A DNA stretch of 64,000 bases from Welwitschia mirabilis (GCA_051453625.1 JBOZIK010000001.1:280745269-280809268); one strand, 5' to 3'; shown: positions 49,063-59,988, numbered from the stretch's first letter. Program-made: numbers and translations. The notes: generated by a model not told the origin, from the sequence alone.

Positions 49063-50061
49063 TGTTAGGATTGTAAACACCCTAGAGGATAGGGTGTAAT
49101 TATGGTTTTTCTAAAACAACAAAATAACTTAAATTAATAAAACAAGTAGGAAATAAAAAGGCAATGCATCAAAAGATTTATAGTGGTTTGACAATCTAGC
49201 CTCCTCCACTCTCAAGGGGTAGCAACAACTTTCAACCTCCTATTTCCTTTAGCACTAAGTCAACACTTACAATTTGTTATAAACCCCTCTTTACCAAGGG
49301 TTCCCTTGACTATAGGCAAAACACTATGCTCAAAACCTTTGAGCTGACTTCCAATTAGTAATCGTCTGATGGAAGGTATGCCTTTTATTTGTAAAGTACA
49401 TCAACACGTAGAACAATGGAGTCTTGAAGAAAGAATACAATAGTTAGGAGCAGAGAAACAATGGGAAAAAGAAAGGTCTTAGGACAATGAGATTTTTCCT
49501 AGTATGGTTTCACATGCTCCTGTTCAAATCTAAACTTTTTATATAGGAGCATGGAGATAGCTATTGAACAACTAAGGTGGGAGGGAATCGATCTTGATCG
49601 CCATGCTGCCAGGGCATAGTAACTAGCCATCAGAGGGGAGTGCGAGCTGATTGGACACTAGTCGGAGAAGATTTAAATTTGATTTTCCATCTAACGTTTG
49701 CCTTCCTTTAGTGTCTAGGATGTCCCACAAGAATTCCCTTGATGTCCCACTAGTATTCCTTGGATGTCCTAGCTCGTTCACAGTTTTCCTCTCTGAAAAA
49801 TCTGGACATCCCACTAATAATTCCAAATGTCCCATGGTCCATGCAGTCAATTTGTATGGCTGTGAAATCTGGATGTACCATGAAAAATCCTAGACATCCC
49901 ACTATCTGAATTGTGACATTTAGACCTCTTGTGATTAGAATTAGTTGGCAATCAAATCATGAATGTTGAGGGGAGTTTTCTTCAAGAGTTATGATCTCCA
50001 AGACATCATCCGTTAGTTCAACTTGTTCATCATTGAAACTAGTCATACAATTGCTCCAAGA
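49063..50061 (-). mobile_element. 3' LTR of Sirevirus-like copia element 1 (999 bp)
   Basis: In plus coordinates it starts TGTTAGGATTGTAAAC, the reverse complement of the LTR end ATCCTAACA. The right end is set by a polypurine tract at 50,062-50,075. It aligns along its length with the 5' LTR at 56,296-57,304. It carries a run of GATGTCCCAC-like words between about 49,690 and 49,910, decayed copies of a GGACGTCC palindrome. Confidence 0.8.
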
Positions 50062-50075
50062 GTCTCCCTCTTTGC
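50062..50075 (-). other. Polypurine tract of copia element 1
   Basis: On the minus strand GCAAAGAGGGAGAC precedes the LTR start, within TTTCATTATTGCAAAGAGGG, the usual context before Sirevirus and other copia 3' LTRs. It primes plus-strand DNA synthesis. Confidence 0.7.
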
Positions 50076-50650
50076 AATAATGAAACCTTTGAAGTGCATT
50101 GCCAACATGAGAACTAGAAGTTGAAAGCATATTTGCTATGCTTCCCTTGAAGTGAGCCCTTCCGAGTGTATATTGCATTCAAACTAGGCGAGCACAAGCA
50201 TTGGTTGCTAAAGTCAAACCTATTTGTGCTTTAGACCCTAAAGTATCCTGCAATCACAATGTTTGAGCAACAATCTTGCTATATTACAATACATACATTA
50301 GACTTGTGTATATGCTTTTCTTGAAAGAATTAGCCATGCGATATAATTACTAAGCAAAATCTGCAATGAGATACACTTATTCTTTGCCTTTGTAATCATT
50401 GAAAGACAACAAAGTGGCTAAAGATAACATCAGATTTTAGATAAGAAAACATGTGCTGAAAGTAGGAACAATGCTTTATATTACATTTTAAAAAATAGTG
50501 TACCTCTGACTTATTGAATTCCATATAAGCATATTTAAGTATCTAAGCATGGCACATAAGCTCAAAAACATATATTGCATAAGGTAATAGCAAGGTAGAA
50601 AGGGAAAACAATAAGCAAAACACAAGATAGAGATATGAAAGATGATTAAG
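50076..50650. other. Region between polypurine tract and accessory ORF of element 1
   Basis: No open frame or motif recognised. It belongs to the 3' untranslated part of copia element 1. Confidence 0.45.
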
Positions 50651-51400
50651 GAGAGGAAGGACCTATTGAAGGATCATTATGGAAAGGTGCTGCTGCTGCT
50701 TCTTCTTCCTCATTTGAAGTCAATGGGATATCAAAACTGTGATCCACCAAAGCAAACATGAGTTTATCAATTTTCTTTTCTATTCTGGTCAAATCCTTCA
50801 ACATTTGTTCATTAGAGCATTTTGTAGAACTGGAGAAGGAGAAGGTTGTTCTTCATTTGGCCTTCTTCTCTTAGATAGAATTGGAGAAGGAGAAGGTTGT
50901 TCTTCATTTGAAAACATATTCATCTTTTTTCAAGGAAGACAAAGCCAAGGGTTTTGGGATTTTGACCAATTCCTCATCTTTTTCATTATAATCCCTTGGT
51001 CCATTAGCAAACAAGGTAGAAGACCTTCAAATGGCAAATTGACATTATTAGCTATAAAGAACTGACTAGTCTAGCAAAGGACATATTGGTAGAGATGTAT
51101 GTGAATGCCCTTTCCTAAGCAACAGATCATGTAAGCACATAAAGAGGAAACCTTATCTTTATGCCCTACCTTTGGAACCAAATTGTGAGTGTAAACTTGA
51201 AAGTTTACTTTGTAAAAGGGTTTGAGCTAATTGGTTGGTAGGTTTGTCTTTAAACACTTTTGCATAGAGTTCCATGGTAAGGGCTTCTTTGGGAATTGCA
51301 TTTTCTAGTGAGTTGACAGACATAATGGAAGTGAACGAACCTTCTTTAGGAAATCTAGTTGAATCGGATATCACACCCCAAATTGTAGAGTCAGACGTCT
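50651..51400 (-). pseudogene. Accessory ORF in the env position of copia element 1
   Basis: The minus-strand frame 51,159-51,374 gives MISDSTRFPKEGSFTSIM and continues, after a frameshift, YKVNFQVYTHNLVPKVGHKD and a cysteine-rich CAYMICCLGKGI (about 51,085-51,210). The end reads KIPKPLALSSLKKD and RIEKKIDKLMFALVDHSFDI (about 50,720-50,990), followed by an acidic/alanine stretch. It aligns piece by piece with the ORF at 58,870-59,880 in element 2. The central block resembles, from memory, the domain called putative plant transposon protein, which is common in plant LTR elements; its function is not established. It lies between pol and the polypurine tract, where Sireviruses can carry an env-like ORF, but I see no membrane-protein features. 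A duplicated stretch (GGAGAAGGAGAAGGTTGTTC at about 50,833 and 50,883) lies within it. Confidence 0.6.
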
Positions 51401-51650
51401 AAAATTGCATTTGTCTGCTTTGCTTTTAAAAGTCGGACATCCAGATGTGAGGGTCCAGACGTCTGACTTAATAGTTAGTTCTTTTCGGCTGAAAAGGGTT
51501 GGGATATCCGAGTTTTAATGTGGGACTTCTTATTTTTATTGAATGTTTTGCATGCTAATAAAATGGTTTGGGACGTTAGAGTTTGATGATTGAGACGTCT
51601 TAGAGAAAACCCAGGTTTCTAGGGATGTTCGGACAACACATTGGGATGTC
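51380..51650. repeat. Array of GACGTC-core palindromes (element 1, beside pol)
   Basis: Several copies of a G-[GA]-A-C-[GA]-T-C-[CT] motif occur within 270 bases: TCAGACGTCTAA, TCGGACATCCAG, CCAGACGTCTGA, GGGATATCCGA, GAGACGTCTTA and GGGATGTCCTAG. The spacing is irregular. Element 2 has a matching array at 60,040-60,200. Confidence 0.7.
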
Positions 51651-51780
51651 CTAGAAAGGTTTGCTTAGCATATTAAACACACTTATGACGAATTCCAATG
51701 TAGTATTAAAATAGAGCTAAGGGATAGAGATCATACTAGATGGGGGCATGCCTTGATGCCCAGATTCATTCTGAGATACA
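51651..51780 (-). other. Junction of accessory region and pol in element 1
   Basis: Short non-coding link. Words such as GGGGGCATGCCTTGATGCCC (about 51,741) have a counterpart in element 2 near 60,333 (CATGGGGGTTTACCCCAATG). Confidence 0.5.
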
Positions 51781-54700
51781 CGAATTGATTCTCACTTAGT
51801 GCTATTTGTCATTATATCGATGATTTGCTCATTAGCAAAAATGTAATCCAATTCAGCAATTTACCTTGGACTTGATCTATGATGAAGTGGTGTTTAATAT
51901 CTCTATGCTTGGTTTTGGAATGTTGTACTAAATTGTTTGTAATGTTGATTGCACTTGTATTGTCGCAATACATCTTCATAGTGGCAACATTAATTCCAAA
52001 TCCACTACCATTTGTCTCATCCACATTAGTTGAGCACAATAGGCACTTGCATCTCTATACTTATCTTTTGCCATTGATAAAGATGCAGTAGTTTGCTTCC
52101 TACTTGACGGTGATACTAGGTAGTTGCCCAAGTAAAAGTATGCTATGCTCATACTCTTACAATTGTCAACGCGACTTGCCCAATTTGCATTAGTAAACCC
52201 AACTAGATCAAGTGTTGTGTTGTGAGGATACCACAATTAAAATGTTGTGTATATTTGAGATATTACAATATACACTTAACACAAATCAAATGAGATTCTC
52301 TAGGATCATATTGATACTTTTCACAAATTCCTACACTATGAGCAACATCTAGCTGCTAGTAGTCAAATATGATAAACTATCTACTATACAGTTTTGGGTC
52401 AACTTTCTTCCCAGACTCATTCTTGCTTATCTTGGTGTTTGTGGACATAGGTGTCTTGATTTCTTTGGCATTAAGGATGTTGTAATTCTTCAAGACATCC
52501 AACAAGTATTTTGCTTGATTTAAGAATATCCTATGCTTCAATTGCTTGATCTGAAGACCTAAAAAGAAATTCAACTCTCTTACCATGCTCGTTTCAAGTT
52601 TAGTTTGTATCATCTTAGAAAACTCATGAGTAAGAGATATATTAGTTGAACCAAACACTATGTCATTATCATATATTTAAACTATTAGAATATTGTTGTT
52701 TTCGTGCTCAAAATGTAATGCAGGTTCAGCATCACCCTTAGAAAAACCCTTAGAAATAAAAAATGAATTTAACTTTTCAAACTAGGATTTGGGAACTTGT
52801 TTCAACACATAGAGAGCCTTGTCAACTTATAAGCATGATTAAAAATTTTGGGATCAACAAAACTGAGTGGTTGAGCCACATATGCTTCCTCATTAACATA
52901 ACCACTTAAAAAGGCACTCTTAACATCTATTCGAAACAAGTTAATGTTATGACGATAAGCAAATGCCAGTCACTTACAAATAGCTTCTAATCTAGCAACA
53001 AATGCATAGGTCTCATTAAAATCTATACCTTCCTATTGGTAATATCCTTGAGTAACAAGATGGCTTTGTCTTGATCAATGTTGTGATGCTTATCCATCTT
53101 GTCCTTAAACACCTGCTTCATTCTAATAATTTGCTGATCTTCGAAAGTTGGACAAGATCCCATACTTTGTTTCTCTCAAATTGATTAAGTTCCTTTTCCA
53201 TTGCAAGCATCCATGCTCCATTGTGTTTTGCTTCCTGAGAATATGTTGGTTCTATGTTACAAAGGAAACAAAGTAAACTATGAGTAATGTGCTTATCACT
53301 TCTAGTTGTTGTTCTTTTGTTGGGGTTGCTAATAACTTGATCCTGAGGATGATTTCTTCTAGTTCTTTGTGGAAGAGACGAACATCTTTGCATGCTTGTA
53401 GAACTAGATGCATGAGGTTTCTTGATTGAAGTTGAAGATTGATTTTAGCAATTTGATGGAGGTGAGGGAGTATTATCAGGCTGACCTGGTAGGACCATAT
53501 CTTTTTCTTCATCAACTCTTTCTAAAACTTAAGTAAAATCATTAGAGTCATCAACCTTAACATGGGCCGTTTCTTCAACTTTACAAGAAGTTTTATTAAA
53601 AACTTCAACGTAGAAATGATGAGGCAAGTATCGCTCATTAAGCATTGTTTTAGCCATTTCTATTAGAAGTTTCTTCTTATGTTCAACCACTCTATACGGT
53701 CCAGGAGTCTAGGAGTTGAAAATTGATGGAAAATATCATTAGAATCATAAAAACGCTCAAATTTATCAGTATCAAAGTTACCACCATAATCAAATTTTAT
53801 ATTCTTAATGGTGTAACCCTTTTCATTTTGGACCCTTCTGCAAACTTTAGCAAACAGGTCAAGGGCCTCATGTTTGCTAAATAGAAGTGACACCCAAAAA
53901 AATCTAGAGAAGTCATCAACCATTACTAGGAAATATCTTTTATGTCCTATACCTCTTGGTTGAGTTGGCCCAACTCATTCCATGTGAATCAAGTTAAGAG
54001 GTCTACTAGGTGGTGCCCTTCTTGCTTTTGATGCTAGGCCTTTTAAGTTTAACCTTGAGACAAGAGTCACATACATTTGCTTGAGTAACATTTAACTTTG
54101 GAACACCATTGATGATTTCTTTAAAAGGAGATGGTTCTAAGGTCCTTTAGATCCATATGTCCCAATTGCCTATGCCATAGGTTCACCTCATTAGTTTGGA
54201 CCATATAGCATCCTTCACCATCGCTCCATTACTTCCAAGCACATACATACATTTGGATCTATTGTTTGTAAGAATAACATCATTAGTAGTGGAATTTTTA
54301 ATTACTCCTTTATCCTTGTAAAAGGAAGCTATATTATCTGTATTACAAATATGTGATATACTTAAAAGATTATGTTTAAGACCATCAACCAAATAAACGT
54401 GATGTGTTACCAGGTGGTGCTTAGTGGTAGCTTGAATCCCTAACAACAAAGTGACCTTTACCATTAGCACCAAATGTTGCTTCAACATCATATTCGTGAA
54501 AGAAGGTGAATAGCCTATTGTCACTTGTCATGTGGTGTGGACATCTACTATCAAGATACCATCTAATGCTTTCTCGAACTTTAAGGGCTGCATGGGTAAA
54601 TAGAGACTTCAAGGGGTCCTTTCTAATCCATTGCCAGTTGCTTCTCCTTCTAGGATGCTTCTTTTGAATAGTTGGAGCTCTATTTTTGAACTTGAAATTA

Positions 54701-55230
54701 TGGTTACACCCAAAAGAGAGAGATTTGTATGGACATGAGAACTACATGTGTCCATACTCTTGAGAATAAAAACATCTCTAAGGCTAACTTTACTAAAAGA
54801 TTGATATCTAGTGCTTGGACCAAAAAATTAAAGGGTAGATGAAATACCAAAGGAGCTTCAAATACACGATTTGTCGTAAGGCATTTTATCTATTCCCAGT
54901 AGTTTACTAAGATTATCTCTTCTAGTAGTAAGTTGTTCCCTTAGCGGTTTGTACCTCCTTGGATAGAGCTTCAATTCTATCATTAGCATCTCTTAATTTA
55001 GATTTAAGGTCAGCTACTCATTTCTTTAATGACACATTTTTTCCCCCAAAGACCAACACTAACTTCATATAATTTTCATCTGTTTTAGCTATTTCACTAT
55101 CCTATCCTTATAATCAGATTCAATACAATTTTCAAAATGTACCTCACCTACTTCATTTTCAATAGCAATTAGGCCAAAGTCTAATGGATCACATACCTCA
55201 TCCATAATGGATATCAATCAAAAGTTGAGA
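51781..55230 (-). pseudogene. Copia element 1 pol: protease, integrase, reverse transcriptase, RNase H (degenerate)
   Basis: The minus strand gives the full domain order. Protease reads WYLDSRCPHHMTSD (54,421-54,612), where the catalytic D-S-G is DSR. Integrase has MVDDFSRFFWVS and FDYGGNFDTDKF (53,663-53,923), but the third acidic block is lost. RT begins AWMLAMEKELNQFERNKVWD (about 53,130-53,200). Its catalytic Y-V-D-D reads YDND near 52,650-52,690, after an in-frame stop. RT continues MVRELNFFLGLQIKQLKHRI (52,377-52,658). RNase H reads LVGFTNANWASRVDN and [14 protein letters not shown] (51,812-52,236). Upstream at about 54,750, CFYSQEYGHM is a zinc knuckle that lost its second cysteine. 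The gag/pol and LTR features place it with Sireviruses. It cannot encode working enzymes. Confidence 0.85.
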
Positions 55231-56200
55231 GACTCTCCACTATCATTTGATTGAGATAATTTGTCATGTTCTGTTCCATCATCATTCCTTGTACGCTTTA
55301 GAGCTTTCTTTGTATCTTCTTCTTGTTAGCACCTTCAAATGCAATATGCCCAAAATCCTGATATTCAGAGCATTGTATTGGATTGGAGGAATTCTTACTG
55401 TTGTCATTGATTTGTTTGGACTGCTTTCTTGGCATTGTTCCTCCCTTTTTTCGAAGGAATCTCCTAAAGTTCTTTGCCAAAAGAGCCAGATCATGATCTT
55501 CAACATCGTCTCTTGATGGGTTGTCCTTCTCTCCTTCAACTCATGCCTTCAGAGCAATGCTTTTCTTCTCGGGTGCTTCTTCTTGAGGTTGAAGGTTAGC
55601 TTCATAGGCCATGAGGGAGGCCTTCAACTCTTTTACCTTTATTTTGTTAATGGCTTTACTTTGTTTGATAGAACTAATCTTGGGTTGGAATTTCTTTGTG
55701 AGGCTTCGAAGCATCTTTTGGACCACTCTGCTTTCAAGAACTACCTCTTTAACTCCCCACATGCCATTTTCTGTGTCATTGATCTTGCTTGTGTATTCTG
55801 CAATGGACTTTGATTCCTCCATTTTGATATTCTCAAATTTTGTTGCAAGCATTTGGAGCTTTGCATTTTTCACAACATTTGTTCATTTGTGAGCTATCTT
55901 CAAAGTTTAACATTTTTCTTGGTCTATTTTGCATTGAACCCCTCGATTGCCTTCTTCTAAAGATAGAGTAGAAGACGTTCACTGCCTTCGTATTCAATTG
56001 CGCATCCTTCTTTTCATTTGCATCTAATTCACTTCGTGGTTTAAAAACTAGATTCCCATTGGAGTCTAGGGTTCTTGGTGGTGCATCGCCATTTACCAGT
56101 ATGTCATATGTGTCGCAACCAAGAGACTGCAAGAGTATGACCATTTTTGTTTTCCAGTAGGTATAGTTGGTTTCGAAGAACAATGATGGCCATGGGATTG
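55231..56200 (-). pseudogene. Copia element 1 gag (degenerate)
   Basis: The minus-strand frame 55,833-56,183 starts FFETNYTYWKTKMVILLQSL, the usual gag N-terminus (F-D-G-x-N-Y-x-x-W-K-x-x-M). The frame 55,541-55,873 gives KLQMLATKFENIKMEESKSI and VVQKMLRSLTKKFQPKISSI, the central UBN2-type segment. The frame 55,298-55,480 gives MAKNFRRFLRKKGGTM and then a decayed zinc knuckle QCSEYQDFGHIAFEG, in which the second cysteine is tyrosine. The frames are separated by shifts. L-A-K-x-F-x-x-F-L-R-K-K-G is typical of Sirevirus-type gag. Confidence 0.8.
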
Positions 56201-56276
56201 ATTAACCTTCAGAATAGCTTGTAGATGCCAACTAGGGTAATCCTGAAATCAAAAATAAAATGCACAATCCAGAGCA

Positions 56277-56293
56277 ACCAAGCTCTGATGCCA
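56277..56293 (-). other. Primer-binding site of copia element 1
   Basis: On the minus strand TGGCATCAGAGCTTGGT lies two bases after the 5' LTR end. It matches the initiator-Met tRNA type (TGGTATCAGAGC) with one change. Confidence 0.9.
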
Positions 56294-56295
56294 AT

Positions 56296-57304
56296 TGTTA
56301 GGATCGTAAAACAACCTAGAGGAGAGGGGTGAATAAGGTTTTTCTAAAACAACAAAATAATTGAAATAAATTAATAAAACAAATAACAAATAGAAAGACA
56401 ATGCACCAAAAGATTTTATATGGTTTGAGATCCACCCTATGCCACTCTTGGGGGTAGCAACAACTTTCAACTTCTTGGTTCCTTTAGCAGGAAGTCAATG
56501 CTTACAACTTTGATAAACCCTTTCTTATCAAGGGTCCCTTTGATTACAGGCAAAACGCTGTGCCCAAAACCTCTAAGCTGGTTTTAAATGGTCTAATGAA
56601 AGGTGGGCCTCTTGTTTGCATAGTACATCAGCATGCAGTATAATGGAGTGTTAAAGAAGGAATACGTTAGTTAGGAGTGGAGAAACATTGGAAAAAAGAA
56701 AGTTTTAGTATAGTGAGTTTTTTCTAGTATAGTTCCACACACTTCAATTCAAATCTAAACCTTTTATATGGGAGCATGGAGGTAATTGTTGAAGAATTGA
56801 GGTGGTAGTCATTCAATCTTGATTGTTATGCTGCCAAGGCATGTTTACCGTCCATTAGAGGTGAGATGCAAGCTAGTTTGATGTTGGCTGGAGAAGACTT
56901 AAGTGTGATTTTCCATCCTACGTTCACCTTCCTTTAACACCTTGAATGTCCTATTAGAATTGCCCAGAGGTCCCAACTCGTACACAGTTTTTCTTTCTGA
57001 AAAATCTAGACGTCCCACTAAAAATTCCAGACAGCCCATGTTCCATGTAGTCAATTTGTATGGCTGCAAAGTTCGGACACCCTATGAAAAATCCCAGACT
57101 TCCCATTGTCTGAATTGTGACACTTTGACCTCTTGTGATTAGAATTAGTTGGCAATCAGATCATGAATGTTGAGGGCAGTTTCTGAGGCCTCTTGTGCTC
57201 AAAATTAGTTAGCAATCAGATCATGAATGTTGAGGGGAGTTTTCTTCAAGAGTTATGATCTCAAAGACATGATCCATTGCTTCAACTTGTTCATCCTTGA
57301 AACC
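56296..57304 (-). mobile_element. 5' LTR of copia element 1
   Basis: It begins (plus strand) TGTTAGGATCGTAAAAC and can be followed alongside the LTR at 49,063 until GTTCATCCTTGAAAC at 57,304. There the last 25 or so bases of the LTR are missing and unrelated sequence starts. The LTR pair is visibly diverged, so the insertion is old. It includes an internal 60-bp tandem duplication (57,127-57,246) absent from the partner LTR. Confidence 0.8.
57127..57246. repeat. Imperfect 60-bp tandem duplication inside the LTR
   Basis: Two units share CCTCTTGTG, AATTAGTT-GCAATCAG and ATCATGAATGTTGAGGG-AG. The partner LTR at 49,920-49,980 has a single copy, so the duplication arose after insertion or in the 5' LTR only. 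Confidence 0.85.
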
Positions 57305-57370
57305 ATAGTTGTGAAATGCGAATCTAAATTGCAATCTAAGGCAATCTGGATATCGATCTACAAAAAAGGT
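57305..57370. other. 66-bp remnant between the two copia elements
   Basis: CATAGTTGTGAAATGCGAAT, followed by repeated AATCTAAATTGCAATCTAAGG-type words, resembles the left end of the composite element at 41,937 (CATGGTTGTGAAACTCAGAC). It may be a truncated end of a DNA transposon that replaced the last bases of the LTR. Confidence 0.4.
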
Positions 57371-58383
57371 GTTAGGATTAAAAAATACTCTAGAGGGGGG
57401 TGAATAGGGTATTTTAATAATTATGCTGTTTAAATTGCTTTGAGAAATATAAACTAAACTTGAAACAGAGCGATAAAAGGAGAGAGGACACTAGAGATTT
57501 TTATAATGGTTTGGCAAAATGTCCTACTCCACTCTGGGGGGCAGTAACTGCTATCAACCTCCTAGTGCTATTATCAACCTTCAATATTTTGAACTCCTCT
57601 CCCTTTTCTCAAGAGAAGGTAGGTTAGTACATCAACTCAACCCGGTGAGCTATTGAACCCACATATGAGTGATGAGAATCTGATGGGCGAGTGCCTTTCT
57701 ATTGCATAGAGCATCACCAATAGAGAGCATAGAGATGAGAAACTCAGTTCAGTACATTCAAAACAGATATTTCAGAAATGTGATTTTTTAGGATGTAGAA
57801 TCAGTAACTAGACTCGGTATTTGTCAGTCTATTTATCTTGCTTTGAGATCTAGTTGTTGTAGTCTAGTCCTGAAATACGAGCAACATAGAATAGAGTGCA
57901 GGAATCCAAGCAGGTAGTTGTTCTAACTTTGAACTGTGTGCTGAATTGCCCAATGGATCTTCAATTTTCACCCGACGTATTTGAAGTTGGACGTCCTGAT
58001 GAATTTGGTCAATAGTTACAACTTTAATGCAGGAAACCAGATATCCCATATGGTGACTTCAGACCTCATAAGATAGCAGGTATGATATCTCCTTGTTGGG
58101 CCAGACATCCCGGCTTCAGGGGTTGGACGTCCTACTTTGAATCCTGCTATGACAGGACTGTGATAAAGGTCGGATGTCCCAATCTAGGTCCTCGGACGTC
58201 CCGATAGGAATTCGGTTTATCCTTAGAATTGTGATTAGGTTCGGACGTCCCAGGTTAAAGGGTCAGATGTCCCACTAAGAATCTGATCTTAATTTGGCCT
58301 TGCTTTCAGACTCACATCTTCAATCAGACGAAATCCAGTTAGAGTTCATCATTGAAACTATGAATCTTGAGATCTTTTCAACA
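57371..58383 (-). mobile_element. 3' LTR of Sirevirus-like copia element 2 (1,013 bp)
   Basis: In plus coordinates it runs from TGTTAGGATTAAAAAATACT to CTTTTCAACA, so on the minus strand it is TGTTGAAAAG...ATCCTAACA. The minus-strand end CTATTCACCCCCCTCTAGAG resembles the end of element 1. It contains clear GGACGTCC palindromes at about 57,987, 58,124, 58,191 and 58,239, and decayed ones (GGATGTCCCA, AGATGTCCCA, AGACATCCCG) between. Confidence 0.8.
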
Positions 58384-58397
58384 ATCTTCCCCTTTTC
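58384..58397 (-). other. Polypurine tract of copia element 2
   Basis: The minus strand GAAAAGGGGAAGAT lies directly before the LTR start TGTTGAAAAG, preceded by GTTGTCATCATT. This is the standard T-T-T-G-T-C-A-T-C-A-T-C context of copia polypurine tracts and fixes the LTR boundary. Confidence 0.85.
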
Positions 58398-58860
58398 AAT
58401 GATGACAACTTTCAGGTATCTTGTAATGAGATGAGCAAGAGAATGATAACATATTGTTGTTCTCCCCCTGAATTGATGCCTGTAAAAATTTCCCTCAGAG
58501 GTATAACCTGTAGATACATCAATTTGATCCCTAGAAAAACTTATCTGCATATTAGAGCAATATATAGTCTCCACACAAATAACCAATGATAAAAATGGAA
58601 GAAATTTCATTTGCAAACAAAAAGCTGAATTTCTATTGAAAGTCATTGAAGTGTCACAACAAAATAAGATGTCCAGTTTAACAAGATGAGGTCATAAAAA
58701 ATCATATTACAACACAATATCCTTCAAATTCACTGGATTCTTTGCCTTTGTCATCATTGATAAACACATACAAGAGGTAGGTGAACAAGGGAAAAATTGA
58801 GTACAAAACCAATGCAAGCAAGAGAAAAGAAGAGTCAATTAGAGGAGTTTGTATGGTAAG
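58398..58860. other. Region between polypurine tract and accessory ORF of element 2
   Basis: A 108-codon minus-strand open frame (58,320-58,646) crosses the LTR boundary and polypurine tract, so it is not a real gene. Nothing else is recognised. Confidence 0.45.
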
Positions 58861-59890
58861 GATGCTCTACTTGTGCCTGCATTACTTCCTTATCCAAGCC
58901 TAAGGCAATGTCAAATCCATAGGCAGAGAGACCAAATAGAATTTTGTCCAACTTCTTATTAATCCTCTACATGGTCCAAAGCAGTACTGAGTTGGAAACC
59001 TCTAAAGATGGAAAACTTTCTGCAACTCCTTTACGCTTCGGTGGAGGAGGAGGAGCTGGTCCTATTGTGTCAGAAAAAATGTGCATCTTATTCAATGAAG
59101 AAATATCCAAAGGTTTGGGCCCTTTGACAAACTCCTTATTCTTGTCAACAGAAAAATCTAAATTAACTAGGAATGCAATGATGAGATCACTAAAGTGAAG
59201 ACTAGCATTGTTAGCAATAAAGAACTATCCCATGTATGTCAAAATGGATTTGCATAAGTTAAATTTGATGCCTTGGCCTAAGCAGTACATGATATAAGCA
59301 CAAGCCGTAGACACCTCATCTTTATGAGCAAGCTTGGGCACAATATTGTGAGTACATATTTGAACAATAACTTTGTAAAAGGGCTCTAGCTGATTAGTGG
59401 GAATATTCACTTCCCATTCAACCAGTTTTCCACATAATTCGAGTGTAAGGGTTTCTTTTGAAATAGCTTCCTCTAAAGACTGAATTGATGTTTGTAAAAG
59501 GCACCTTCATTAGGAAACCTACTGACCTTAGAAATCATATGCAATGTAAGTTCAACGTCTTTGCCATAAACTTGAGAAGTAATCTTGTCATTGTATCTTT
59601 CAAAATGCCTGTTACAATTAAAAAGTTGTACCATTTTTACTAAAGCTCGAGTTTCTGGGTCTAAGGCATATTGCCACTCTAGTTCTTTAAATTTGTGCAG
59701 TACCCTCAATTCATGTCATAATGATTCATGATTTATTCACCTTTCTGGAGCTAAAGGCCTTTTTGAAAGAGAGGTTATTTAGAATTTACGTTGGTCTTCT
59801 GAAAGAAACTCGGTATCTTTTGAAGAAGTGGTTGCTTCCTTTCTTTTCCTGTTGGCCGCTAGCTTGGATCTCCTTATGATAGAAAAAGAA
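58861..59890 (-). pseudogene. Accessory ORF in the env position of copia element 2
   Basis: The minus-strand reading starts near 59,880 with a lysine/arginine-rich segment. It passes SLSKRPLAPER and HKFKELEWQYALDPETRALV (59,473-59,709), then MISKVSRFPNEGAF, then YKVIVQICTHNIVPKLAHKD and IMYCLGQGIKFNLCKSILTY (59,225-59,410). The 3' part has LDISSLNKMHIFSD, a proline run before KRKG, and RINKKLDKILFGLSAYGFDI (58,880-59,200). At least three stops interrupt about 330 codons. The central block resembles the putative plant transposon protein domain seen in many plant LTR elements. It is homologous to the ORF in element 1 at 50,651-51,400. No signal peptide or membrane segments are visible, so a classical envelope protein is unlikely. 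Function unknown. Confidence 0.65.
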
Positions 59891-59966
59891 CTCAAAGACA
59901 AGAGACAAGGGAATGAGAGTGACTGAGGAAGAGACAAAGAGAATGAGAATGACTGAATGATTTTCG

Positions 59967-59988
59967 AAAAAAAAAGGGGGGGGGGGGG
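59967..59988. repeat. A9-G13 homopolymer pair
   Basis: Nine A residues are directly followed by thirteen G residues. The length is unlikely to be exact in a short-read assembly. It is on the wrong strand to be the polypurine tract of element 2. Confidence 0.9.

Noticed and set aside
58320-58646. 108-codon minus-strand open frame
   Set aside because: It spans the LTR boundary and polypurine tract of copia element 2, so it is not a coding unit.
59967-59988. A9-G13 run as a polypurine tract
   Set aside because: The element is on the minus strand, where this is a polypyrimidine run; the real tract is at 58,384-58,397.
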